Below, piece by piece: positions 25,058-33,516 of a stretch of DNA of 64,000 bases. Positions within the stretch are counted from its first letter, which is position 1; each line of letters starts with the position of its first letter. The notes beneath the pieces were generated by a model. The model did no database searches. It had not been told where the DNA came from and was given only the letters and a program-made list of their open reading frames with translations. Source of the stretch: Actinospineispora acaciae DSM 45401 (GTDB taxonomy: Bacteria; Actinomycetota; Actinomycetes; Mycobacteriales; Pseudonocardiaceae); NCBI RefSeq assembly GCF_000620785.1, contig NZ_JIAI01000016.1, positions 62,001 to 126,000 of the forward strand, in the 5' to 3' direction. The translations under genes were made by a program, and so were the position numbers.

Positions 25058-25849
25058 CTACTCCGAGGACTCGCCGTCCTCGGAGGCCGGCTTCTGGTCC
25101 TTCTTGGCGTCCGCCCGGTTCTCCTCCGGCAGCAGGGCGGACAGCGCGGCACCCACGATCCGGCGGAACGCCCGCCTGGGCCGCGCCCGGTCCAGCACCG
25201 CGACCTCCAGGGCGTTCACCCCGAGCACCCGGTCCGAGGAGCCGCCGTTGGTGGACGACCCCGTCGACGACCCGCCGGGCGCGGCGGACTGCAGCCCGCG
25301 CACCGCCACCGCCATCGCCTCGGCCAGCTCCAGGCCGTCGCGGTACGACTCGCGCAGCTTGGCGCCGATCGGCTCGGTCTGCCCGCCCATCACCACGAAC
25401 CCGGGCTCGTCGGTGATCGAGCCGTCGTAGGTGATCCGGTAGAGCTGGTCGTCGTCGGACGTCTCGCCGACCTCGGCCACGCACAGCTCCACCTCGAACG
25501 GCTTCTGCTGCTCGGTGAAGATCGCGCCCATGGTCTGGGCGTAGGCGTTGGCCAGCCACTTGCCGGTGACGTCGCGCCGGTCGTAGGAGTAGCCGCGCAC
25601 GTCGGCCAGCCGGATGCCGGCGGTGCGCAGGTTCTCGAACTCGTTGTAGCGCCCGACCGCGGCGAACCCGATCCGGTCGTAGATCTCGGACACCTTGTGC
25701 AGCGCCGTGGAGTGGTTCTCGGCCACGAACAGCACGCCGCCGGCATAGGCCAGCACCGTCACGCTGCGACCTCGGGCGATGCCCTTGCGGGCCAGCTCCG
25801 AGCGGTCTCGCATCACCTGCTCGGCCGAGGCGTAGAACGGCAGCGTCAC
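25058..25849 (-). CDS. prcA: 20S proteasome alpha subunit PrcA
   Basis: A 263-residue alpha subunit starts with YASAEQVMRDRSELARKGIARGRS, the N-terminal gate and first helix. It lacks a catalytic threonine, as expected. Conserved KVSEIYDRIGFAAVGRYNEFE and AYAQTMGAIFTEQQKPFEVE segments are present. The last 50 residues are acidic and low in complexity (after about residue 210). Seven copies cap each end of the core and bind the ATPase ring. It is 48 bp after prcB, in the same transcript. GTG start. Confidence 0.96.
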   Translation of the reverse strand: MTLPFYASAEQVMRDRSELARKGIARGRSVTVLAYAGGVLFVAENHSTALHKVSEIYDRIGFAAVGRYNEFENLRTAGIRLADVRGYSYDRRDVTGKWLANAYAQTMGAIFTEQQKPFEVELCVAEVGETSDDDQLYRITYDGSITDEPGFVVMGGQTEPIGAKLRESYRDGLELAEAMAVAVRGLQSAAPGGSSTGSSTNGGSSDRVLGVNALEVAVLDRARPRRAFRRIVGAALSALLPEENRADAKKDQKPASEDGESSE

Positions 25850-25897
25850 GTCGGGTACTCCTGGGTGTCGGGTCCGGGGCTGGTGGGGGTGGCCGGG

Positions 25898-26767
25898 CTA
25901 TCCACCGGGCTTGGTGAGCCTATCGGCCAGCACGGCGCGGGCAACCTCTCCGATCTCGTCGTCCGTGCGGCGGACGGCGCCGTCGGCGGCGGTGATCGTG
26001 ATCACCACCGGGTAGATCTTCCTGCTGAGGTCGGGCAGGCCGGTGGCGGTGTCGTCGTCGGCGGCGTCGTAGAGGGCCTCCACCGCGGTCCGGATGGCGG
26101 TGTCCGCGTCGGCGGTCGGGTCGTGGCGCTTCTTCAGCGCGGACCGGGCGAACAGCGACCCGGAGCCCACCCCGCAGAAGTTCGTCTCCTCCGACTTGCT
26201 GCCCACGACGTCGAAGCTCACGATCCGCCCGGCGCGCGCCGGGTCGTCGGCGTCCGTGTCGAAGCCGATGAACAGCGGGATCGCCGCCAGCCCCTGCATG
26301 GCCGCGCCGAGGTTGGCCCGCACCATCCCGGCCAGCTTGTTGACCTTGCCGTCCAGCGACAGCGAGACGCCCTCGATCTTCTCGTAGTGCTCGAGGTCGA
26401 GGGTGTAGAGCCGGACCAGCTCCACGCCGAGCCCGGCCACGCCGGCGATGCCCACCGCCGAGTAGCTGTCGGTGACGAAAACCTTCTCGATGTCACGCTG
26501 GGCGATCATGTTCCCGGTCGTTGCCCGGCGGTCGCCCGCGATCAGGACGCCACCGTTGAAGGTGAGCGCGACGATCGTGGTGCCGTGCGGGACCTCCAGC
26601 CCGGCCGCGCCTGCCTCGGGCGCCCCTTCCGGTGCCCGCGTGGGCAACAGGTGCGGGGCGGCCGTCGCCAGGAAGTCGGTGAACGACGACACACCCGGGG
26701 TGAAGTACTCGGCGGGCAGTGCGGCGTTCACCGGGCTCATGTGTCCCCGCGCCGACCTCGGCTCCAT
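25898..26767 (-). CDS. prcB: 20S proteasome beta subunit PrcB
   Basis: The 289-residue precursor has a propeptide of about 62 residues that ends at PHG, leaving the nucleophile Thr63 of TTIVALTFNGGVLIAGDRRA after autocleavage. The Asp in GDRRA and the DIEKVF Lys complete the Ntn-hydrolase site. Mature beta rings provide the peptidase sites that degrade pupylated proteins. An internal ATG at residue 10 could also serve as start. It is 55 bp after pup. Confidence 0.96.
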   Translation of the reverse strand: MEPRSARGHMSPVNAALPAEYFTPGVSSFTDFLATAAPHLLPTRAPEGAPEAGAAGLEVPHGTTIVALTFNGGVLIAGDRRATTGNMIAQRDIEKVFVTDSYSAVGIAGVAGLGVELVRLYTLDLEHYEKIEGVSLSLDGKVNKLAGMVRANLGAAMQGLAAIPLFIGFDTDADDPARAGRIVSFDVVGSKSEETNFCGVGSGSLFARSALKKRHDPTADADTAIRTAVEALYDAADDDTATGLPDLSRKIYPVVITITAADGAVRRTDDEIGEVARAVLADRLTKPGG

Positions 26768-26822
26768 CGGTGGTACTACTCCTTCGGCTTGCTCGGCGGG
26801 GGTCTACCGCGGCGGCGGTTGG

Positions 26823-27020
26823 CTACTCGCCGCCCTTCTGGACGTAGGCCCTGACGAAGTCCTCGGCGTTCTCCTCGAGCACATCGTCGATCTCGTCCAG
26901 GATCGTGTCGACGTCCTCGCCCAGCTTCTCACGACGCTCCTGGCCGGCCGGTGCGGCGCCCCCGTCCTCGTCGCCGTCGCCGTCCCCGCCGCCCTGTCGC
27001 CTGGTCTGCTCCTGGGCCAT
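26823..27020 (-). CDS. pup: Prokaryotic ubiquitin-like protein Pup
   Basis: This 65-residue, highly acidic protein has the coiled ILDEIDDVLEENAEDFVRAY helix that binds the ATPase and ends in YVQKGGE. The C-terminal residue is already Glu, so it can be ligated by PafA without the deamidation that GGQ-type Pups of mycobacteria need. The glycine- and aspartate-rich N-terminus is disordered. GGGAGG lies six bases before the ATG. It sits between dop and prcB, in one direction. Confidence 0.96.
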   Translation of the reverse strand: MAQEQTRRQGGGDGDGDEDGGAAPAGQERREKLGEDVDTILDEIDDVLEENAEDFVRAYVQKGGE

Positions 27021-27096
27021 GACGCCTCCCGTTAGTGGTCCTGCTGCTATGAACCCTACCTACGCGGACGGCCAAACTCCCACCGAAACGCGCGAC

Positions 27097-28614
27097 TCAT
27101 CCTCGGGTGAGTGCCGTTACCAGGTCTTCGGCCGTGGCCGAGGAGTCGATCAGCTTCCCGACGTGGTTGCGGGTGCCCCGCAGCGGCTCCAGGGTCGGGA
27201 TCCGCACCAGCGACTCGCGGCCAAGGTCGAAGATGACCGAGTCCCAGGACGCGGCGGCCACGGCGGCCGGGTAGCGCTCCAGGCAGCGGCCCCGGAAGTA
27301 GGCCCGGGTGTCCTCCGGCGGCTTGCGCATGGCGGCCACCACGTCGTCCTCGTCGACCAGCCGCTTCATCGACCCGCGCGCGACCAGGCGGTTGTACAGG
27401 CCCTTGCCCATCCGCACGTCGGAGTACTGCAGGTCGACAAGCTGCAGGCGCGGCGAGGACCAGGCCAGGTTGTCCCGCGCCCGGTAGCCCTCCAGCAGCC
27501 GCAGCTTGGCCGGCCAGTCCAGCCGGTCGGCGCACTCCATCGGGTCGCGGCCCAGTGCGTCGAGCACCTCGCCCCAGATCGTCATCAGCTCGGCGGTCAC
27601 CGGGTCCACGTCCGAGCCCTGGGTGCGCTCGACGTGCTCGGCGGCCCGCTCGTAGTAGGCCCACTGCACGTCCAGCCCGGTCATCCGGCGGCCGTCCGCG
27701 AGCTCCACCTTGGCCTGCAGGGTGGGGTCGCGGCTGATCGAGTGCACCGAGCGCACCGGCTCGGCCAGCCGCAGGTCGTCGAACCGCTGGCCGGCCTCGA
27801 TCATGTCCAGCACCATCGCCGTGGTGCCCACCTTGAGCAGCGTGGACGTCTCGGCCAGGTTGGCGTCGCCGATGATGACGTGCAGCCGGCGGTACTTGTC
27901 CGCGTCCGCGTGCGGCTCGTCGCGGGTGTTGATGATCCCGCGCTTGAGGGTGGTCTCCAGCCCGACCTCGACCTCGATGTAGTCCGCGCGCTGGGACAGC
28001 TGGTAGCCGGGCTCGTCGCCGCTCGCGCCGATACCCACCCGCCCGGAGCCGCAGATCACCTGGCGGGTCACGAAGAACGGGATCAGCCCGGTGATGATGG
28101 CCGGGAACGTGGTCGAGCGGGACATCAGGTAGTTCTCGTGGCTGCCGTAGCTGGCGCCCTTGCCGTCCACGTTGTTCTTGTAGAGCTGGATGGGCGGCGC
28201 GCCGGGCACGGTGGCCGAGCGCATCGCGGCCTCCTCCATCACCCGCTCGCCGGCCTTGTCCCAGATCACCACGTCGCGCGGGGTGGTGACCTCCGGGGTG
28301 GAGAACTCCGGGTGGGCGTGGTCCACGTACAGCCGGGCGCCGTTGGTGAGGATGACGTTGGCCGCGCCGAGGTCGTCCAGCTCGGAGTCGGAGCTGGACG
28401 GGATGCTCGGGGTGGACAGGTCGAAGCCCCGCGCGTCGCGCAGCGGCGACTCCACCTCGTAGTCCCAGCGGGCGCGCTTGGCCCGTGGCAGTTCCGCCGC
28501 CGCCGCATAGGCCAGCACCACCTGCGTGGACGTGATGACCGGGTTCGCGGTGGCGTCGCCGGGCACCGAGATGCCGTACTCGACCTCGGTACCCATGATC
28601 CGACGAGCGCTCAT
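27097..28614 (-). CDS. dop: Depupylase/Pup deamidase Dop
   Basis: The 505-residue PafA paralogue begins MSARRIMGTEVEYGISVPGD, with the catalytic-loop features of Dop and the extra Dop-loop near residues 40-80 (rich in Ser and Pro), followed by IQLYKNNVDGKGASYGSHEN and NTRDEPHADADKYRRLH. Dop removes Pup from substrates; since Pup here ends in Glu its deamidase activity may be dispensable. A TAGGCT hexamer seven bases before ATG 28614 suggests a leaderless transcript. The gene is 76 bp upstream of pup. Confidence 0.95.
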   Translation of the reverse strand: MSARRIMGTEVEYGISVPGDATANPVITSTQVVLAYAAAAELPRAKRARWDYEVESPLRDARGFDLSTPSIPSSSDSELDDLGAANVILTNGARLYVDHAHPEFSTPEVTTPRDVVIWDKAGERVMEEAAMRSATVPGAPPIQLYKNNVDGKGASYGSHENYLMSRSTTFPAIITGLIPFFVTRQVICGSGRVGIGASGDEPGYQLSQRADYIEVEVGLETTLKRGIINTRDEPHADADKYRRLHVIIGDANLAETSTLLKVGTTAMVLDMIEAGQRFDDLRLAEPVRSVHSISRDPTLQAKVELADGRRMTGLDVQWAYYERAAEHVERTQGSDVDPVTAELMTIWGEVLDALGRDPMECADRLDWPAKLRLLEGYRARDNLAWSSPRLQLVDLQYSDVRMGKGLYNRLVARGSMKRLVDEDDVVAAMRKPPEDTRAYFRGRCLERYPAAVAAASWDSVIFDLGRESLVRIPTLEPLRGTRNHVGKLIDSSATAEDLVTALTRG

Positions 28615-28653
28615 GACGTCGAGCCTAGTAGCTGGCTGGACAAGCTGGGCTCG

Positions 28654-29142
28654 TCAGGACACGTTGTCGCCGAGCGGCCACGTGTCGCCGCCGCCCAGGC
28701 CCTTGGCCACCGCCTCGCTGATGGCCCGCAGCTGGTGCACCTGCTCGCGGGTGAGCTGGTCGAACAGGTAGGTACGGACGGTGTCCACGTGCCCGGGCGC
28801 GGCCGCTTTGAGCGCCTCGAACCCGGCGTCGGTGAGCTCGCACACCGCGCCCCGCCGATCCTCGGTGCACTCCCTGCGACGCACCCAACCGGCCTCCTCC
28901 AGCCGGGACACCGCGTGCGAGAGCCGGCTGCGCGAGGACATCGAGGACGTCGCGAGCACCGACATCCGCAGCGCCCGGTCGGGCACCTCGGACAGGCGCA
29001 CCAGGATCTCGTAGTAGGTGTGCGGGATGCCCGCCTCGTTCTGCAGCTGCCGGTCCAGCCGGTCCATCAGCAATTTGTTCGCCGCCAGGAAGGCGCGCCA
29101 GGCATGCTGTTCCTCGTCATCCAGCCAGCGCGTGTGAACCAC
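28654..29142 (-). CDS. MarR-family transcriptional regulator
   Basis: A 162-residue winged-helix protein shows YYEILVRLSEVPDRALRMSV, the recognition segment SSRSRLSHAVSRLEEAGWV, and the RRECTEDRRGAVCELTDAG wing of MarR proteins. It is divergent from the YceI gene, and a TTGA-N4-TCAA palindrome lies 16 bp upstream of its start. It probably represses both genes and responds to an organic or oxidative ligand; the ligand is unknown. ATG or GTG choice: the start at 29142 precedes HTRWLDDEEQHAWRAFL, the usual N-terminal helix. It lies in an insertion between dop and the arc/mpa gene. Confidence 0.86.
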   Translation of the reverse strand: MVHTRWLDDEEQHAWRAFLAANKLLMDRLDRQLQNEAGIPHTYYEILVRLSEVPDRALRMSVLATSSMSSRSRLSHAVSRLEEAGWVRRRECTEDRRGAVCELTDAGFEALKAAAPGHVDTVRTYLFDQLTREQVHQLRAISEAVAKGLGGGDTWPLGDNVS

Positions 29143-29158
29143 GTCACCTCCGGAATCG

Positions 29159-29170
29159 TTGAACTCTCAA
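29159..29170. promoter_or_regulatory. Candidate MarR operator
   Basis: TTGAACTCTCAA is an inverted repeat (TTGA-N4-TCAA) midway between the divergent MarR and YceI genes, a position that allows control of both. Confidence 0.4.
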
Positions 29171-29234
29171 TTTGTTACGCGCACTGTCAGTGTCGCGCCG
29201 CGAGCCACACAACGCACATCGAGGAGACTTTCCC

Positions 29235-29789
29235 ATGAGCACCACAGAGACGGTCGCCCTGGCCGCCGGGACGTGGGACATCGACCCGGTCCATTCCGAC
29301 GTGTCGTTCACGGTCCGACACATGATGGTGAGCAGGATACGTGGCCGGTTCGGCGCGTTCACCGGCACGATCGTGACCTCGCCCGACGTGCTGGGCTCGT
29401 CGGTGACCGCCTCGATCGACGTCGGCTCGGTCGACACCGGAAACGACCAGCGCGACGAGCACGTCCGCTCCGCCCAGTTCCTGGACGCGCAGAACCACCC
29501 CACCATGACCTACCGGTCGACGGGCGTGCGCGCGAACGGCGACGGCTACGTGATCGACGGCGAGCTCACCCTGCACGGCGCAACCCGCCCGGTCCAACTG
29601 GACGTCAATCTCGGCGGCATCGGCCCCGACCCGTGGGGCGGCACCCGAATCGGCTTCGCCGCCACCGCGACCATCGACCGCCGCGACTTCGGCATCGACG
29701 TCAGCCTCCCCTTCGACGGCGGCGGCGTGGTCGTCTCCGACCGCGTCGAGATCGAGCTCAACGTCGAAGCCGTACTCCGCACCGAGTAA
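29235..29789 (+). CDS. YceI-family polyisoprenoid-binding protein
   Basis: This 184-residue lipocalin-like protein begins TWDIDPVHSDVSFTVRHMM, then has KxxGxF-like RIRGRFGAFTGTI, RDEHVRSAQFLDAQNHPTMTY and the C-terminal strand FGIDVSLPFDGGGVVVSD. These are the defining YceI segments. There is no signal peptide, so the actinobacterial protein is cytoplasmic, probably binding isoprenoid lipids or quinones. AGGAGA eight bases upstream supports ATG 29235. It is divergent from MarR and followed by a terminator. Confidence 0.88.
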   Translation: MSTTETVALAAGTWDIDPVHSDVSFTVRHMMVSRIRGRFGAFTGTIVTSPDVLGSSVTASIDVGSVDTGNDQRDEHVRSAQFLDAQNHPTMTYRSTGVRANGDGYVIDGELTLHGATRPVQLDVNLGGIGPDPWGGTRIGFAATATIDRRDFGIDVSLPFDGGGVVVSDRVEIELNVEAVLRTE

Positions 29790-29799
29790 ACCCCCGCGC

Positions 29800-29823
29800 A
29801 AACCCCCCGCGAGTCGGGGGTTT
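29800..29823 (+). terminator. Hairpin terminator after yceI
   Basis: AAACCCCC pairs perfectly with GGGGGTTT around an 8-nt loop starting 11 bases after the YceI stop codon. There is no long U tract, as usual in high-GC genomes. Confidence 0.7.
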
Positions 29824-29832
29824 CAGCACAGT

Positions 29833-29902
29833 GAGTCGCGCGTTTGAGCACATCCGTGCGTGTGCTCAAACGCCCGACTCGGTGTGCTCAGGCGCCCGAC
29901 TC
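29833..29902. repeat. Long hairpin with tandem repeat between convergent genes
   Basis: 29833-29880 folds into a 19-bp stem with one C/C mismatch; the inner 13 bp (29840-29852 with 29861-29873) are perfect around an 8-nt loop. The right arm TGTGCTCAAACGCCCGACTC (29861-29880) is repeated at 29883-29902 with two changes. It lies between the ends of convergent yceI and VOC genes, so it may act as a bidirectional terminator. Confidence 0.75.
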
Positions 29903-29913
29903 GCGGGCGGGTT

Positions 29914-30318
29914 TCAGGCGGGTAGGGGGGCGAAGAGGTCGACGGCGTTGCCGTCGGGGTCGCGGAGGACGGCGTAGCGCTGGCCCCAGAAGGCGTCGAA
30001 GGGTTCCAGCTCGCCGGTGGCGCCGGCGGCGGTCAGCTCGTGGTAGGCGGAGTCCACCTCGGCGGGGGTGGGGAGCTTGAAGGCGAGCGCTATCCGGCCG
30101 TTCGGAGAGCCTTTCCACTCGGGGTGGAAGGACTTGACGGTTTGTTCGGGGTCCCAGGCCAGGCGCAGGCCGTTGGGCAGGGTGACCTCGACGTGCGGTT
30201 CGGTGTCCGCGGCGGCCGGGATGTCCAGGCCGAGGCGGCGGTAGAAGGCCAGCGACGCGGGCAGGTCCGCCGCGACGATGCCGACCATGTCCAGGCGTGC
30301 CTCGATGTCCGTACTCAT
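29914..30318 (-). CDS. VOC-family (glyoxalase/bleomycin-resistance-like) protein
   Basis: The 134-residue protein has the two beta-alpha-beta-beta-beta modules of the vicinal oxygen chelate fold: LDMVGIVAADLPASLAFYRRLGLDIP first and IALAFKLPTPAEVDSAYHEL with YAVLRDPDGNAVDLFAP second. Metal ligand positions are not obvious, so it may be an enzyme or a binding protein. The start is ATG 30318; the longer upstream frame is antisense to the ATPase gene. It lies 74 bp downstream of arc/mpa and ends next to the long hairpin. Confidence 0.8.
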   Translation of the reverse strand: MSTDIEARLDMVGIVAADLPASLAFYRRLGLDIPAAADTEPHVEVTLPNGLRLAWDPEQTVKSFHPEWKGSPNGRIALAFKLPTPAEVDSAYHELTAAGATGELEPFDAFWGQRYAVLRDPDGNAVDLFAPLPA

Positions 30319-30392
30319 GACCGCAACGCTAGGCCGGCCACCCCGCACGGTCTTGAACGAAACGGCCGTGCGGGGGGGGGTGGCCGTGCGGC

Positions 30393-32219
30393 TTAGAGGT
30401 ACTGGCCGGTGTTCGAGGCGGTGTCGATGGCGCGGCCGGACTCGGTGTTCTTGCCGGTCACCAGGGTGCGGATGTAGACGATCCGCTCGCCCTTCTTGCC
30501 GGAGATCCGGGCCCAGTCGTCCGGGTTGGTGGTGTTCGGCAGGTCCTCGTTCTCGGCGAACTCGTCGACGATGGCGTCCAGCAGGTGCTGCACCCGCAGG
30601 CCGGGCTGGCCGGTCTCCAGCACCGACTTGATGGCCGCCTTCTTCGACCGCCCCACGATGTTCTGGATCATCGCGCCGGAGTTGAAGTCCTTGAAGTACA
30701 GGACCTCCTTGTCCCCGTTGGCGTAGGTGACCTCCAGGAACCGGTTCTCCTCCGTCTCGGCGTACATCCGCTCGACCACCCGCTGGATCATCGCCCCGAC
30801 GCAGGCGCTGCGGCTGCCGCCGAACTCGGCCATGTCGTCGGCGTGGATGGGCAGGGTGTCGGTCAGGTACTTGGAGAAGATGTCCTGCGCGGCCTCCGCG
30901 TCCGGACGCTCGATCTTGATCTTCACGTCCAACCGGCCAGGGCGCAGGATCGCCGGGTCGATCATGTCCTCCCGGTTGGAGGCGCCGATGACGATGACGT
31001 TCTCCAGGCCCTCGACGCCGTCGATCTCGGACAGCAGCTGGGGCACGATGGTGGTCTCCACGTCGGAGGACACCCCCGACCCACGGGTCCGGAAGATCGA
31101 GTCCATCTCGTCGAAGAACACGATCACCGGGGTGCCCTCGGAGGCCTTCTCCCGGGCCCGCTGGAAGATCAGCCGGATGTGCCGCTCGGTCTCGCCGACG
31201 AACTTGTTGAGCAGCTCGGGGCCCTTGATGTTCAGGAAGAAGGACTTGGCGTCGTGGCTGGAGTCGCCGCGCGCCTCGGCCACCTTCTTGGCCAGCGAGT
31301 TGGCCACCGCCTTGGCGATCAGCGTCTTGCCGCAGCCGGGCGGGCCGTAGAGCAGCACGCCCTTGGGCGGGCGCAGCTCGTACTCGCGGAACAGCCCGGC
31401 GTGCAGGAACGGCAGCTCCACCGCGTCGCGGATCTGCTCGATCTGCCGGCCGAGGCCGCCGATGTCCTCGTAGGCCACATCGGGGACCTCTTCCAGCACG
31501 AGGTCCTCGACCTCGGCCTTGGGCACCCGCTCGTAGGCGTACGCGGCCTTGGTGTCCACCAGCAGCGAGTCGCCCGGCTTGAGCGGGACCACGTCCGGAC
31601 GGTCCGGCCCGGCGATCAGCGGGTCGGCCAGCCAGACCACCCGCTCCTCGTCGGCGTGGCCGACCACCAGCGCCCTGGCGCCGACCTGCTCGCCCTCGGG
31701 CCCGTGCTCCAGCAGCACCTCGCGCAGCGCGCAGACCTCGCCGGTGCGCTCGAAGTCGCCGGCCTCGACGACGGTGAGCGCCTCGTTCAGCCGGACCGTC
31801 TGGCCCCGGCCCAGGTCGGTGACCTCGACGGCGGGCGAGACGGCCACCCGCATCCGGCGCCCGGCGGTGAACACGTCCACGGTGCCGTCCTCGTGGGCGA
31901 CAAGGAACACCCCGTAGCCGCTGGGCGGCTGGGCGAGGCGGTCCACCTCCTCGCGCAGCGCGACCAGTTGGCTGCGCGCCTCGCGCAGCGTCTCGGTGAG
32001 CTTCTCGTTGCGGGCACTCAGCTGTGACAGCCGGCTGGCCGACTCGGCGAGACGCTGTTCGAGGATGCGCGCGTGCCTCGGCGACTCGGTCAGCTTGCGG
32101 CGTAACAGGGAAACCTCGTCCTCGAGGAACCTGATCTGAGCGGTCAGCTCCGCTTCGCTCGGAGCCCGCTCGTCCGGTGTGCGCCTCTCGCGGCCTTCGG
32201 AGCCTTCGTAGTGGTTCAC
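30393..32219 (-). CDS. mpa: Proteasome-activating AAA+ ATPase (ARC/Mpa)
   Basis: This 608-residue ring ATPase has an N-terminal coiled coil that receives Pup (LTAQIRFLEDEVSLLRRKL and onwards to about residue 95), tandem OB domains, an AAA+ module with LLYGPPGCGKTLIAKAVAN (Walker A) and VIVFFDEMDSIFRTRG (Walker B), and the C-terminal GQYL tail that docks in proteasome alpha pockets to open the gate. It unfolds pupylated proteins and feeds them to PrcAB. GTG 32219 follows GGGGAGGCGCC. It is separated from dop by the VOC and MarR/YceI genes. Confidence 0.96.
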   Translation of the reverse strand: MNHYEGSEGRERRTPDERAPSEAELTAQIRFLEDEVSLLRRKLTESPRHARILEQRLAESASRLSQLSARNEKLTETLREARSQLVALREEVDRLAQPPSGYGVFLVAHEDGTVDVFTAGRRMRVAVSPAVEVTDLGRGQTVRLNEALTVVEAGDFERTGEVCALREVLLEHGPEGEQVGARALVVGHADEERVVWLADPLIAGPDRPDVVPLKPGDSLLVDTKAAYAYERVPKAEVEDLVLEEVPDVAYEDIGGLGRQIEQIRDAVELPFLHAGLFREYELRPPKGVLLYGPPGCGKTLIAKAVANSLAKKVAEARGDSSHDAKSFFLNIKGPELLNKFVGETERHIRLIFQRAREKASEGTPVIVFFDEMDSIFRTRGSGVSSDVETTIVPQLLSEIDGVEGLENVIVIGASNREDMIDPAILRPGRLDVKIKIERPDAEAAQDIFSKYLTDTLPIHADDMAEFGGSRSACVGAMIQRVVERMYAETEENRFLEVTYANGDKEVLYFKDFNSGAMIQNIVGRSKKAAIKSVLETGQPGLRVQHLLDAIVDEFAENEDLPNTTNPDDWARISGKKGERIVYIRTLVTGKNTESGRAIDTASNTGQYL

Positions 32220-32347
32220 GGCGCCTCCCCTCCGTGTTCCGTTTCCACACGGTACCTGTCAGCCGGCGCAGGTGCGGTAGGTCAGATCGGTGATCCAGCA
32301 CTCAGCCAGATGACAGCTTGACGACAGACAGCGATAACCTCAACTTC

Positions 32348-33196
32348 TCATCGGCCGGTCGGTCGGCGCTGTGGACGAGGCGGAACGACGCCGTCGGCGA
32401 GCCGCCGGGCCGTCAACAGAAACGCGGTGTGACCGATCATGCGGTGTTCCGGGCGCACCGCGAGGCCCACCACGTGCCACGGCCGCAGCAGCGTCTCGAA
32501 GGCCTGCGGTTCGGTCCAACACCGCTGCTCACGAAGGCTTTCGGTAATGCGGGAGAGCTGCGTCGTGGTGGCCACGTAGACGATCAGGACGCCGCCGGGG
32601 ACCAAAGCCTCGGTCACCGTGGGTAACACGTCCCAGGGCGCGAGCATGTCCAGCACGACGCGATCGACCTCGCCGGTGTAATCAGATACATCAGCGGTAC
32701 GCAAGGTCCAGTTGGGTGGTGACTCACCAAAGAAATGCTCGACGTTGCGGACGGCGTGTTGGGCGTGGTCCTCCCGCACCTCGTAGGAGATCACCGATCC
32801 GTGCTCACCCACCGCCCGCAGCAGCGAACAGGTCAGCGCGCCCGAACCCGCCCCGGCCTCCAGCACCCGCGCGCCCGGGCCGATGTCACCCCACATCAGG
32901 ATCTGCGCGGCGTCCTTGGGGTAGATGACCTGAGCCCCGCGCGGCATGGACAGCACGTAGTCGGGAAGCAGCGGCCGGAACGCCAGGTACGGCGTGCCCG
33001 CCGAGGAGGTCACCACGACGCCCTCCGGCCGCCCGATCAGCTCGTCGTGCTGAACCGCGCCGCGGTGGGTGTGGTACTGCCCGCCGGTTTCGAGAACCAG
33101 CGTGTAGCGGCGGCCCTTGGGGTCGGTCAGCTGTACCCGGTCGCCGGAACCAAAGGGACGATGTGCTCCGGAGGAACCGGCGACAAGATCGGACAT
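32348..33196 (-). CDS. trmI: tRNA (adenine58-N1)-methyltransferase TrmI
   Basis: The 282-residue protein has an N-terminal substrate domain and a Rossmann SAM-binding domain with VLEAGAGSGALTCSLLRAVG (motif I), YEVREDHAQHAVRNV and VDRVVLDMLAPWDVLP (motif IV, catalytic Asp). It methylates A58 of the tRNA T-loop. The gene precedes arc/mpa as in mycobacteria. A TAGCGT hexamer eight bases before ATG 33196 suggests a leaderless mRNA. Confidence 0.93.
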   Translation of the reverse strand: MSDLVAGSSGAHRPFGSGDRVQLTDPKGRRYTLVLETGGQYHTHRGAVQHDELIGRPEGVVVTSSAGTPYLAFRPLLPDYVLSMPRGAQVIYPKDAAQILMWGDIGPGARVLEAGAGSGALTCSLLRAVGEHGSVISYEVREDHAQHAVRNVEHFFGESPPNWTLRTADVSDYTGEVDRVVLDMLAPWDVLPTVTEALVPGGVLIVYVATTTQLSRITESLREQRCWTEPQAFETLLRPWHVVGLAVRPEHRMIGHTAFLLTARRLADGVVPPRPQRRPTGR

Positions 33197-33357
33197 GGGC
33201 TCGAACGCTATCTGCCGCGCCGAGAACGCCCACGCCGGAGGGCGTACATTTATCTAACCCACTGATTGAGTACACTGAATGAGTGGGCCATGCCCCTCCG
33301 AACACCAAGCTGATCTGTCGGTAACACCCCCGTACGCACGACAAACTCCCGGACAAG

Positions 33358-33377
33358 ACTAGTGACGAACTAGTGAC
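33358..33377 (+). repeat. Direct repeat ACTAGTGAC x2, 11-bp period
   Basis: Two identical 9-mers at 33358-33366 and 33369-33377 are phased at about one helical turn, a spacing typical of tandem activator sites. Each contains the palindrome ACTAGT. Confidence 0.5.
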
Positions 33378-33396
33378 ACCCGGAGGTTCTTCCGAT

Positions 33397-33432
33397 ATGT
33401 TGACCATGCTCGGATGGAGAGTCGGGGGCTGA
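33397..33432 (+). CDS. Possible 11-residue leader peptide
   Basis: ATG 33397 opens MLTMLGWRVGG and stops at TGA 33430-33432. GGAGG at 33382-33386 is 10 nt upstream, a credible ribosome site. The next gene starts 84 bp downstream. It could be a regulatory upstream ORF; coding is unproven. Confidence 0.3.
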   Translation: MLTMLGWRVGG

Positions 33433-33516
33433 CAATCCACCGCTGGGTAGATCGCGCCACGCCGCGGTGTGATTCCAGCGCGGCTTTGGCCTGGACTTCC
33501 TGGTGGGACGGGGGAG

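Larger units (their letters stand above)
33197..33516. other. 320-bp leader region of the zinc-finger/Gly-Ser-rich gene
   Basis: This gap holds the trmI promoter at its left end and a long leader for the plus-strand gene. It includes TTGAGT at 33267-33272, two ACTAGTGAC direct repeats (33358-33377), and an 11-codon ORF with a GGAGG site (33382-33432). No RNA family was recognised. Confidence 0.45.

Noticed and set aside
28615..28660. RecA-NDp (PafBC) promoter for dop
   Set aside because: TTGTCC and TAGGCT are present, but the spacer is one base short and the purine position is C; kept only as a generic leaderless promoter.
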